From: Prevotellaceae bacterium
GTDB taxonomy: Bacteria; Bacteroidota; Bacteroidia; Bacteroidales; UBA932
DNA length: 9,330 nt
NCBI GenBank assembly: GCA_031278495.1
Contig: JAITKG010000131.1
Coordinates: 1 to 9,330 of the forward strand
Direction of reading: 5' to 3'
A program made the position numbers and the translations under genes. Shown here piece after piece: positions 1-7,055 of this stretch (positions within the stretch are counted from its first letter, which is position 1; the number at the start of each line of letters is the position of its first letter). Below the pieces are notes generated by a model that was given only the letters and a program-made list of their open reading frames with translations, searched no databases and was not told where the DNA came from.

Positions 1-80
1 CCAACGGCGCTATACCTTGCTATCCTTAGGGTTTCCTCGCACAATTATGAAAAATAAAATGCACTTGAAGCAAAATATTC

Positions 81-2003
81 TTAGTTTTTAATTTTATTGA
101 TTCGTTCGGTGATGGGAAAGGCAGGCTTGGAAAACGTTGCCGTTTCTGCCCTTCGCGAAGCGTGGGGGCGTTCGCTGCAAATTTCCCAGCGTGATTTCGG
201 GCGTTCGGCGTCGCGCCATTCATAGCCTTTCAATGTGGCTTTTTCCTGCGGCAGTTGGTCCAGCGGATAGGTGTCGCTTTTTACCGGTTGGGAATAATAT
301 TTGATGCGTTGTATCTTCCGTTGCTTTAATTCTACCTGCATATTGACGCTTTCCGACAGGTTGCCGTTTGTTACGACACTGTCTTCCTGAAGGTAGTAAA
401 CGGTTTGCGCCCCGCCGGTAATATCCGCCAAATAAATATCATTATCCCTGAAATAGGCAATAATATCGCGGCCTTTCACCTGGTTGTAAAAAGTATCCTG
501 TTCGTGCATGATGATAAAAGCCGCCTGTAAAAAATCGGCGCGCAGGATTTCTTTCTGGTCGGTCAGGAAGTGAATTTCATTGGCTGAAATTTGTTGTTCT
601 TCGTTCCACATGACCGGACGGACAAACATGCGCCCCAACGAATCCAGCGACGAATAGGCAAACGAATCGCAGGCAGCTTGCAGGTTCGAGCGGAACGTAC
701 GCACATTATGGTAAGCAAAAATTTTGCGAATGGAACTGTCGGGAACAGGAACAGCAAGCGTAGCCGTATCAACGGTTACCGGTGCAAGCGTACCGGTTAA
801 AGTAGTATCAACAACTGCGAGCGCAAGCGTATCTATTGAAGTAGTATCAACGATTACCGGTGAAAGCGTACCGGTGAAAGTGGTATCAACAGCCGCGAGC
901 GCAAGCGTATCCATTGAAGTAGTATCAACGGTTGCCGGTGCAAGCGTATCTTTTGCTATATACGCCGGATTTAATTCCGTAATAAAATGTAGCGTATCGG
1001 CGCGTGTGAACGCCGTATCGGGTTGGTTGTTTTCCAGCGTGTAGTAAGCCATCGAAGGTTGCCGGGTGACAATAGCCGTTTCGGGCGTTTCGGTAAAATG
1101 CGCTTCATTGCCGAAAACAATTAACGATTGCGTGGTGTCGTGCATTTGTACATGCCCGTACAGGTCGCCTTTACGGGCTAAGCGGTCATAAAAGATACTG
1201 TCTGCCCAAATTTCCTGCTTCTCTGATTGCAGGTAAGCGTTTTCCGAAAAGTGGAAATAATCGCGGGGCTTGTCGTACCAGCCGTAATAGCACGACAGGA
1301 AGCCGTCCTTATGCCAAATAGAAGTGGCGCCGGTAAATGTGGCAATGTCTGTTTCCGTATTGTAATTACCCGACTGGCAAAGGATATCATAAGTTTCATT
1401 ACGTATGGAAACCGAGTCGCTGAACTCAAACAGTTTTTCATTCGAATAATAGTATCCCTGCATACTTTCCAGTAAATTACCTTTATTGTCGATAGTTCCG
1501 CCATGGAAGAAATGCCCAATATTTTGCTTGGTGTTAAAATCCAAGTGTTGCGTCCGCAGGGTGGCAGTGCTGTCGGTCAGGCGCACCAGGTTGCCGCGCA
1601 CTTTTGCCATACTGGCGGCGCCGTCGTAGTGCAGCCGGTCGCCATACAGCGTAGTGCCGTCTTTGACGATGACCACGCGGCTGTACGCTTCAAATTCCGA
1701 AGACGAAAAAATATAGGCGCTGTCGCAGGACATCATCGTGCCGTTGTGCATTAACTGTACATGACCGAAAAACCGGTTAATAGTCCTTCCGTTGTAGGAC
1801 ATGCTAAGGATGGAATCGACGTGAATCATCTCTACTATTTTCCGTTGGTCTTCCGGTTGTGCAGAGAGGATACCCGAAAAGCAGCAAAAAACAAGCAGCC
1901 CGCAACCGATAGCCCACCTTGTGCAACGGCGCATTGTAGAGGTATCCGTCCGGTTATCCGTTTTTGTTTTGCCCGGTTTGTTCGGGTGATTTATTTTCTC
2001 CAT
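81..2003 (-). CDS. OstA/LptA-like outer-membrane biogenesis protein with Thr/Val-rich repeat insert
   Basis: Probable periplasmic LPS-transport protein of the Bacteroidota OstA-like type. Residues about 55-300 hold short beta-type repeats, such as NRFFGHVQLMHNGTMMSCDSAYIF and the related ATFTGATSIWHKDGFLSC, typical of the OstA/LptA fold; this is family recognition by eye. A second stretch of similar strands follows at about 430-600. Between them, residues about 349-414 are a 13-residue tandem repeat rich in VDTT and TGTL. The longest start (2003) overlaps the 3' end of surA by 13 nt, consistent with translational coupling. However, a typical signal peptide begins only at Met24 (position 1934): MRRCTRW, a hydrophobic core, then cleavage near LSA|Q at residue 48. 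Met24 may therefore be the true start. The protein ends at 81. The 80 nt beyond hold no gene I can identify; in Bacteroides-type genomes mutL often follows. The family assignment is fairly firm; the exact role (LptA bridge versus other OstA-fold protein) is inferred. Confidence 0.8.
   Translation of the reverse strand: MEKINHPNKPGKTKTDNRTDTSTMRRCTRWAIGCGLLVFCCFSGILSAQPEDQRKIVEMIHVDSILSMSYNGRTINRFFGHVQLMHNGTMMSCDSAYIFSSSEFEAYSRVVIVKDGTTLYGDRLHYDGAASMAKVRGNLVRLTDSTATLRTQHLDFNTKQNIGHFFHGGTIDNKGNLLESMQGYYYSNEKLFEFSDSVSIRNETYDILCQSGNYNTETDIATFTGATSIWHKDGFLSCYYGWYDKPRDYFHFSENAYLQSEKQEIWADSIFYDRLARKGDLYGHVQMHDTTQSLIVFGNEAHFTETPETAIVTRQPSMAYYTLENNQPDTAFTRADTLHFITELNPAYIAKDTLAPATVDTTSMDTLALAAVDTTFTGTLSPVIVDTTSIDTLALAVVDTTLTGTLAPVTVDTATLAVPVPDSSIRKIFAYHNVRTFRSNLQAACDSFAYSSLDSLGRMFVRPVMWNEEQQISANEIHFLTDQKEILRADFLQAAFIIMHEQDTFYNQVKGRDIIAYFRDNDIYLADITGGAQTVYYLQEDSVVTNGNLSESVNMQVELKQRKIQRIKYYSQPVKSDTYPLDQLPQEKATLKGYEWRDAERPKSRWEICSERPHASRRAETATFSKPAFPITERINKIKN
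763..957 (-). repeat. 39-nt in-frame minisatellite in the OstA-like gene
   Basis: Five units start at 763, 802, 841, 880 and 919, each 39 nt apart. Each is recognisable by a GTAGTATCAAC-like core on the plus strand. Adjacent units differ, but every second unit is nearly alike, giving a 78-nt higher-order period. On the coding strand this yields alternating 13-residue units of the types SPVIVDTTSIDTL and ALAVVDTTLTGTL. Because 39 is a multiple of three, loss or gain of units keeps the frame. The segment probably forms a flexible linker between two OstA-like parts. Confidence 0.9.
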
Positions 2004-3331
2004 CCGTCCCGTTCAAATTTGCACTGGTCGAACACCGGGTCAATGCGGATGAACGCCGCCGCCTGTTTTTGTTTTATCCATTTTTCAAATGCCGCCTGTT
2101 GGCGCCGCTGTTTGGCTAATTGCTGGATGATGGAATAATCGTCTTTCAGGTTTGCCGGATGGGAAGGTATCAGCCGCTCCAGGCGGATAATTTTGTATTG
2201 CGTATTTCCCATTCTATCCTGCGATTCGTAAGGAATAGAGATGTCGCCTTCTTTCATATTCCGCAGCACGCCAAAGTCTGCCGGATTGAGCTGGTCTTTC
2301 TCAAAGTGGGACGACAGGTTTTCTTCATTCACCATTAACCCGCCGCTGGTATTGGTTTTGGAATCTTCCGAAAGCCTTAACGCCGCCCGCTCAAAACTCA
2401 GTTCGCCTGTTCGTATAATGGCAGCGATACTGTCTAATTTTTGGAAAGCAGCCGTGCGATCATCGGCAGTGTATTGGGGTTTGAGCAATATATGCCGGCA
2501 ATTGAACATGTCGTTGCTTTGTTTTTCGATGAGTTGAATAATATGGAAACCAAATTCCGTTTCCACAATGGGGGATACCTGTCCGGGTTTAAGCGCCAGC
2601 GCGGCGTCGGCAAATGCAGGAGCTAATTCCTGTTTGTAGCGCAACCCCAATTCGCCGCCCCGCAAGGCGCTGGCAGGGTCTTCCGAATAAAGGATAGCCA
2701 GCGTACTGAATTTTTCGCCGTGTACAATACGTTCGCGCAACTCCAGCAAGCGTCTCCGCACGTCAAATTTCGCTTCGCTTGCCGGCGGATTTACGATGAT
2801 TTGCCGCAGTACGTATTGCGTCGGGATAACAGGCAAGCTGTCTTTCGGTATTTGTCTATAGGTTTTTTCTACTTCGGTAGGCGTTATCGGAGCGTCTTTT
2901 ACCAAAGTGGCGTGCATGTTCTGTGTGAGGATTTGTTCACGGACGATTTCCCGCAAATCCTTTTTCAGTTGGAACATCGGTTTGTGGAATAGTTCTTCCA
3001 CCGCTTTTTCACTGCCGGCACGCATAATCATTGAACGCACTTGCCGGTCGATTTGCGCATCCACATCTTCGTCGGTTACTTTCAAGCTATCGAGGCGCGC
3101 CTGCACCAGCAATAATTTTTGCAGCAACAAATTTTCGAGTACTTCGCAACGGATGTTTTTGTCGGAGGTTACGCCTTGCAGCCGCCTCATGCTTACTTCC
3201 GATTCGACGTCGTACAGCAAAATCATTTCACGCCCTACTACGGCAACGACTTTATCAATTAGCCCGTCCTGTGCGGACGCATTTTGCAACAGGGCGAATA
3301 ATAAAAAAAACAGGGAAAAAAATTTACACAT
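1991..3331 (-). CDS. surA: SurA-type periplasmic peptidyl-prolyl isomerase/chaperone
   Basis: Periplasmic chaperone and prolyl isomerase for outer-membrane proteins, 446 residues, close to the usual SurA length. A signal peptide (hydrophobic FFSLFFLLFALL, cleavage near ASA|Q at residue 20) is followed by a SurA N-terminal domain starting DGLIDKVVAVVGREMILLYD. Two parvulin domains follow. The first is at about 171-270, with the typical LAILYSEDPAS, GGELGL and GFHIIQLIEK segments. The second is at about 276-375, with CRHILLKP, LSEDSKTNTSGG and the Ile/Tyr-rich end. A C-terminal helix rich in Gln and Lys completes the fold. It lies 6 nt downstream of the SurA-like lipoprotein gene and overlaps the OstA-like gene by 13 nt, so the three are very probably co-transcribed and act in envelope assembly. 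Family and role are confident; which domain is catalytic cannot be told from sequence alone. Confidence 0.92.
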   Translation of the reverse strand: MCKFFSLFFLLFALLQNASAQDGLIDKVVAVVGREMILLYDVESEVSMRRLQGVTSDKNIRCEVLENLLLQKLLLVQARLDSLKVTDEDVDAQIDRQVRSMIMRAGSEKAVEELFHKPMFQLKKDLREIVREQILTQNMHATLVKDAPITPTEVEKTYRQIPKDSLPVIPTQYVLRQIIVNPPASEAKFDVRRRLLELRERIVHGEKFSTLAILYSEDPASALRGGELGLRYKQELAPAFADAALALKPGQVSPIVETEFGFHIIQLIEKQSNDMFNCRHILLKPQYTADDRTAAFQKLDSIAAIIRTGELSFERAALRLSEDSKTNTSGGLMVNEENLSSHFEKDQLNPADFGVLRNMKEGDISIPYESQDRMGNTQYKIIRLERLIPSHPANLKDDYSIIQQLAKQRRQQAAFEKWIKQKQAAAFIRIDPVFDQCKFERDGWRK

Positions 3332-3337
3332 AAAAAA

Positions 3338-4249
3338 TCAATTATTGATGTATAGTTTCAGCTTATTGTGGTTAAGCGCATCGTTGTAGATAGAGTTTTC
3401 AAGGTTTTTCAGCAATTCCTGTTTCCGTTTATTCCGTATAATATTGCTGATATTTTCCCGTTCATAGCTAACAGGCGCCGGTTCGCCAACGTCGGCTGTC
3501 CGGTACAGGTAAACAAAATAAGTATAGCCGCCGGCATTTGCTTGTATATAGCCGTTCTTCCATTCGTTTTCGATTTGCCCGGCAGTGAGTGGCAGTTCGT
3601 TTGCCAACATTTCGGCATCAACCCATTTTTCACTGAAATTAGTATATTTTTCGGCAACGGTAGAACAAATATGCTCCAAGAGCTCGCGGTCTTCCGGTTC
3701 GGACGAACGGTAAATTTTTGCTATCTGCTTTACTTGCGGAATATCTTCCGATATTTTTATAAAAAGAACTTGCGCAACTGGTTTGCCCAGTATAAAATTG
3801 GGGGCGGACACGTTGTAAAACGCTTCAATTTCCCGGTCGCTGACAATGGTGTCAAGCCGTTGTTCCATATACATTTTTTCGTAGCGGTAAATTAACAACG
3901 ACATCCGGTAATCTTCCAGTTCCATAGAAACATTTTTCTGTTCTTTGCTCAGGTATTGTTCTGCCATTTGGGCGACTAACTGTTTCCGCGCCCAATTGGA
4001 TACGTATGTTTGCAACATTTGCAAGCTGTCTTCGGGCGGCAATCCGCTGGGGAAAATTATATCTACGCCTGATTTAAACAATATTTTCCCGTTTACTTCG
4101 GCTAATTTTTCATCCGTTGCATAGTTGGTGAAATAATGGCAGCCGGTAAACAACAAGCAGCAAGCGGCAAACGGCAAGCAGCGGGCAAACGGCAAACGGC
4201 AAAGAATGCTTTGCTTTCCTGGAATGCTGTTGTTTTTTATAGTATACAT
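3338..4249 (-). CDS. SurA-related periplasmic lipoprotein (PPIase-like, degenerate)
   Basis: A 303-residue protein with a lipoprotein-like N-terminus: a Cys/Leu/Phe-rich core ending in LLFTGC with the candidate lipidated cysteine at residue 37. The -3 position is Phe, which is looser than the classical lipobox. The mature part begins with a SurA-like opening (LAEVNGKILFKSGVDIIFP) and a helical region (about 70-140). A weak parvulin-like segment follows (about 145-255, FILGKPVAQVLFIKIS), lacking clear catalytic signatures. It ends in helices (NIIRNKRKQELLKNLENSIYNDA) like those closing SurA-family proteins. Similar proteins sit between guaB and surA in Bacteroides relatives and are usually annotated as peptidyl-prolyl isomerases. 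I infer a chaperone role with little or no isomerase activity. It starts 39 nt after guaB and ends 6 nt before surA. The signal-peptide codons contain a 7-nt repeat tract. Confidence 0.75.
   Translation of the reverse strand: MYTIKNNSIPGKQSILCRLPFARCLPFAACCLLFTGCHYFTNYATDEKLAEVNGKILFKSGVDIIFPSGLPPEDSLQMLQTYVSNWARKQLVAQMAEQYLSKEQKNVSMELEDYRMSLLIYRYEKMYMEQRLDTIVSDREIEAFYNVSAPNFILGKPVAQVLFIKISEDIPQVKQIAKIYRSSEPEDRELLEHICSTVAEKYTNFSEKWVDAEMLANELPLTAGQIENEWKNGYIQANAGGYTYFVYLYRTADVGEPAPVSYERENISNIIRNKRKQELLKNLENSIYNDALNHNKLKLYINN
4140..4203 (-). repeat. Heptanucleotide repeat tract in signal-peptide codons
   Basis: On the coding strand, TTTGCCG-type heptamers run almost end to end. There are two perfect adjacent units (4190-4203), an 8-nt variant (4182-4189), and further perfect or one-to-two-mismatch units (CTTGCCG, CTTGCTG, CTTGTTG, TTTACCG) down to about 4140. 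They encode the repetitive LCRLPFARCLPFAACCLL part of the lipoprotein signal. Seven is not a multiple of three, so gain or loss of one unit would shift the frame close to the start codon. Confidence 0.8.
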
Positions 4250-4288
4250 TTACGTTTTCTTGTTACGTATAAAAACGATTTATTGGGA

Positions 4289-5758
4289 CTATCTGCTGTA
4301 GTTCGGCGCTTCGCGGGTGATTGTTACGTCGTGGGGATGGCTTTCAATAACGCCGGCAGCCGTAATGCGGATAAATTCCGCCTGCTTCAATGCTGCAATA
4401 TCCTTTGCGCCGCAATATCCCATGCCGGCGCGCAGCCCGCCAATAAGCTGGTAAAATACTTCCGGTAGCGTCCCCTTATACGGCACTTGCGCCACGATGC
4501 CTTCCGGCACCAATTTTTTCACGTCGTCTTCCATGTCTTGAAAATAGCGGTCTTTCGAGCCGTGCTGCATAGCGTCAAGCGAGCCCATGCCGCGGTACGA
4601 TTTGAATTTTCGCCCGTTCAGGATGATGGTATCGCCCGGCGATTCTTCCACGCCAGCGAACAAAGAACCCGCCATAATAGTATCTGCGCCGGCGGCGAGG
4701 GCTTTCACAATGTCGCCGGAATAGCGGATGCCGCCGTCGGCAATCAGCGGAACGCCGCTGCCCTTCAGCGCCTGCGCCACATTGTAAATAGCCGACAGTT
4801 GCGGAACGCCGACGCCCGCCACCACGCGGGTGGTACAAATAGATCCCGGACCGATACCGACTTTCACGGCGTCGGCGCCGGCAGCAACCAAAGTTTTGGC
4901 GGCTTCGCCGGTAGCAATATTTCCCACAATCACCTGCAAGCCGGGAAATTCCTTCTTCACTTTTTCCAGCATACGGATCACATGTACGGAATGCCCGTGC
5001 GCCGTGTCAATCACCACTGCATCCACATCTACGCCAACCAGCGCCGCGACTTGCGCAAGGGTATGGGCGCTTACGCCTACGCCGGCGGCCACGCGCAAAC
5101 GTCCTTTCCGGTCTTTGCTGGCGGTGGGGTTGTCCTTGATTTTGGCAATATCCTTGAATGTAAGCAATCCGATAAGTTTTCCGTTATTATCCACCACCGG
5201 TAATTTTTCTATTTTATATTTCCGCAACAGTTCGGTTGCTTCCTGTAGATCGCTTCCATGCGTTGTTACCACAAGGTTTTTGGAGGTCATCACTTCGTTA
5301 ATCGGCGTTTTCATGTTTTCCAGAAACCGCAAATCGCGATTGGTTACAATACCGGTAAGGAAGTTATTTTCGTCCACCACCGGAATACCGCCGATGCGGT
5401 GTTCCTCCATCAATGCCAGCACATCGCCGACAGTGGCGTCTTTGTGGATGGTTACCGGGTCGTATATCATGCCGTTTTCGGCGCGTTTCACTTTGCGCAC
5501 CTGTTCCACTTGCTGCTCAATGCTCATATTTTTATGAATAACGCCAATGCCTCCTTCACGGGCAATGGCAATAGCGAGCGAGGCTTCGGTAACGGTATCC
5601 ATTGCCGCCGACACGATGGGCGCATTCAGTGAAATGCCGCGTGTGAATACCGTATTTACCTTTACTTCGCGCGGCAATACCGCCGATTGCGCAGGCACCA
5701 GCAATACATCGTCGAAAGTCAGTCCCTCAGCGGGAATACGTTCAAATAAAGAAGCCAT
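4289..5758 (-). CDS. guaB: IMP dehydrogenase
   Basis: Cytosolic enzyme that oxidises IMP to XMP with NAD+, the committed step of GMP synthesis. Its 489 residues match the usual length. Visible elements are the N-terminal LTFDDVLLVPAQS, two CBS domains (about 98-150 and 155-210, each with a GIPVVD or KLPVVD core) and DTAHGHS at 251-257. The catalytic loop is GIGPGSICTTR, with the nucleophilic cysteine at 308. Next come phosphate-binding DGGIRYSGDI at 341-350, YRGMGSLDAM at 388-397, and the flap Arg-Tyr pair at 404-405. All expected catalytic elements are present, so it should be active. It is the first gene of the minus-strand cluster, with a good Bacteroides-type promoter immediately upstream. 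Purine synthesis and envelope chaperones share no obvious pathway, but this linkage is common in the phylum. Confidence 0.98.
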   Translation of the reverse strand: MASLFERIPAEGLTFDDVLLVPAQSAVLPREVKVNTVFTRGISLNAPIVSAAMDTVTEASLAIAIAREGGIGVIHKNMSIEQQVEQVRKVKRAENGMIYDPVTIHKDATVGDVLALMEEHRIGGIPVVDENNFLTGIVTNRDLRFLENMKTPINEVMTSKNLVVTTHGSDLQEATELLRKYKIEKLPVVDNNGKLIGLLTFKDIAKIKDNPTASKDRKGRLRVAAGVGVSAHTLAQVAALVGVDVDAVVIDTAHGHSVHVIRMLEKVKKEFPGLQVIVGNIATGEAAKTLVAAGADAVKVGIGPGSICTTRVVAGVGVPQLSAIYNVAQALKGSGVPLIADGGIRYSGDIVKALAAGADTIMAGSLFAGVEESPGDTIILNGRKFKSYRGMGSLDAMQHGSKDRYFQDMEDDVKKLVPEGIVAQVPYKGTLPEVFYQLIGGLRAGMGYCGAKDIAALKQAEFIRITAAGVIESHPHDVTITREAPNYSR

Positions 5759-5785
5759 GTGGTTTTATATATAAAAAATAATTGC

Positions 5786-5816
5786 CAAAGGTACAAATTT
5801 TTTAAGACTTTGAAAA
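5786..5816 (-). promoter_or_regulatory. Bacteroides-type promoter for guaB cluster
   Basis: On the minus strand a perfect -7 element TACCTTTG (5793-5786, consensus TAnnTTTG) lies 19 nt downstream of a TTTT -33-like element (5816-5813). The predicted transcript would start near 5780 and have an AT-rich leader of roughly 20-25 nt before the guaB ATG. No purine riboswitch-like structure is visible in that short leader. Confidence 0.65.
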
Positions 5817-5852
5817 CGCCTGTATTTCGTAGCTGAAGTGGGTGAAAGGGGT

Positions 5853-5916
5853 AAAAGTAGGTGAAGATGGATGAAAAGAGTGAAGGCAGGTGCAAGCAGC
5901 GTTTTCACCTACTTTT
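5853..5916 (-). terminator. 13-bp inverted repeat at the 3' end of the carboxypeptidase gene
   Basis: AAAAGTAGGTGAA (5853-5865) and its exact reverse complement TTCACCTACTTTT (5904-5916) enclose 38 nt. On the minus strand the first arm includes the stop codon of the M14 gene (5911-5909). The second arm ends in CTACTTTT, so a long-loop hairpin could end that transcript before the guaB promoter. The loop and flanks hold more copies of a TTCACC-like motif, so the symmetry may instead reflect a repeat tract. Terminator function is an inference, with no long U-run. Confidence 0.4.
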
Positions 5917-6925
5917 GATCCAGTGCGCCATAGGTTTCAAAATCGCCGGCAAATGTTTCCTCTTTGCGGACGCCAATGTCTGTAGTGTATGAAACGCCAT
6001 TGGCAATAAATGTTTGTTGCCGCCGGAGCGTGTCGAACAATCCGTTTTCGCGGTTGCATGGAATAGCAAAATACGACTCCGCCGGTTCTGCCACATAACG
6101 TTTGGACGCAATAATACACAAGGCTTCCAAGAGAATGCCGAAATGCAGCCGGCGTACGAACGACCGTTCCGGGTCGTTGTAATAACCGCCCGACTCAATG
6201 AGTACTGTGGCGCTGTTTTGCGCTTGCGACCATTCGCCGAAAGCGCGCGGTTCGTAGGCGTCGCTCCATTTAGCCACGCCGCCCGGAATAACAGGCTGTA
6301 GTTGCCTGTTGAGCGCCACAATCAGTTGCATGGCTCGGCGGCGGTTATCTGTAATACTTTCCCGCAGACCGGATGGCGGCGCAAGAAAAGCTATCGTAGC
6401 AGGAATGTGCGATACGCCTGCCGAGTAATAACTTTCCTGATCATGCAGGTTGAACGAAAAGCAAGGTTGGAACGACAGGATTTGGTCATGCAAAATCCTG
6501 CCTTCGGGCGTAGTCAGCCGCAACGCATCGCGGTTAATGTCGATGCCCCATGCGTTTTCGCGCCGGAAATGCTCCGCACCGTCGGGATTCAGCATAGGAA
6601 TAAACAACAGGTCGAGTTGCGACAGTATAGAACGGCGCACTTCGCCATATTCGCCCGGTGCGGCAAGGAAATTAAACACATCGAAAAGCGCGCGGGTCGC
6701 CGTGCTTTCATCGCCGTGCATTTGCGACCAGAGCAACACCCGCGTAGCGCCTGTCCCTGCACGGATACCGTAAATAGCGCGGCTTTCCACCGATTGCCCC
6801 ACCGGCGTCACAGTGAATAGCGCCGGTAATTTTTCCACTAACGACGCTACCTGTTCATGCCGTATACGGCGCGTATCCATACCCTCCGTACGGTAGCGTT
6901 CATATATTTCCAAAAAAGTCTTCAT
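5909..6925 (-). CDS. M14-family zinc carboxypeptidase, cytosolic-looking
   Basis: A metallopeptidase of the zinc carboxypeptidase fold, 338 residues from the chosen start. Zinc ligands are visible as SQMHGDES (His70, Glu73) and FNLHDQES (His161). The substrate-binding segment NPDGAEHFRRENAWGIDINRD spans 113-133, and the catalytic-glutamate motif TVLIESGGYYNDPE has Glu244. All key residues are present. The open frame continues upstream to 7084, but that extension reads through an intergenic repeat and has no family resemblance. The ATG at 6925 gives a normal start (MKTFLEIYERYR) just after a promoter-like element. No signal peptide follows, so unlike digestive or cell-wall M14 enzymes this one is probably cytosolic; substrate unknown. 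It is the last gene before the divergent plus-strand segment and is transcribed towards guaB. Confidence 0.9.
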   Translation of the reverse strand: MKTFLEIYERYRTEGMDTRRIRHEQVASLVEKLPALFTVTPVGQSVESRAIYGIRAGTGATRVLLWSQMHGDESTATRALFDVFNFLAAPGEYGEVRRSILSQLDLLFIPMLNPDGAEHFRRENAWGIDINRDALRLTTPEGRILHDQILSFQPCFSFNLHDQESYYSAGVSHIPATIAFLAPPSGLRESITDNRRRAMQLIVALNRQLQPVIPGGVAKWSDAYEPRAFGEWSQAQNSATVLIESGGYYNDPERSFVRRLHFGILLEALCIIASKRYVAEPAESYFAIPCNRENGLFDTLRRQQTFIANGVSYTTDIGVRKEETFAGDFETYGALDQK

Positions 6926-6940
6926 CCGGCAAGTTTTGTA

Positions 6941-6948
6941 CAAATATA
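6941..6948 (-). promoter_or_regulatory. -7 promoter element upstream of the M14 gene
   Basis: The minus strand reads TATATTTG, a perfect TAnnTTTG match, 15 nt upstream of the ATG at 6925. It predicts a very short leader of around ten nt. No well-spaced -33 element is seen: the nearest TTTTG (6966-6962) is only 13 nt away. The element therefore rests on the -7 match and position. Confidence 0.45.
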
Positions 6949-6964
6949 AGAAAAAAACCGGCAA

Positions 6965-7050
6965 AACTTTCCCGGTGCATGAAACGGGTGCGTTTTCAGG
7001 AATGACAGGAATTTTAAGATGTGTGTGGAAATTTGTATATTTGCAAGGAT
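6965..7050 (+). repeat. Promoter-bearing interspersed repeat, copy A
   Basis: This 86-bp segment matches 8637-8722 at 84 of 86 positions without gaps. The left half has TTTCCCGG, five bases, then GAAACGGG, with two GGTGC-type half-sites 13 bp apart. The right half ends in a promoter. Its left edge touches the upstream region of the M14 gene and its right edge abuts the truncated regulator gene. Confidence 0.92.
7012..7043 (+). promoter_or_regulatory. Promoter inside repeat copy A
   Basis: A -33-like TTTT (7012-7015), a 20-nt spacer and a perfect -7 element TATATTTG (7036-7043) fit the Bacteroides consensus. Transcription would start around 7050 and run into the regulator remnant. The same spacing is preserved in copy C. 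Confidence 0.6.
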
Positions 7051-7055
7051 TTAAT

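Noticed and set aside
724..1044. Plus-strand repetitive open frame of 106 codons
   Set aside because: It is the antisense reading of the 39-nt minisatellite, kept open because the unit is a multiple of three.
4487..5632. Long plus-strand open frames of 124 to 238 codons opposite guaB
   Set aside because: They lie antisense to a strongly conserved guaB frame, have His/Arg-rich shadow composition and match no family.
6936..7055. N-terminal extension of the regulator remnant from ATG 6936
   Set aside because: It is repeat copy A read as protein and overlaps the promoter predicted to transcribe the gene.
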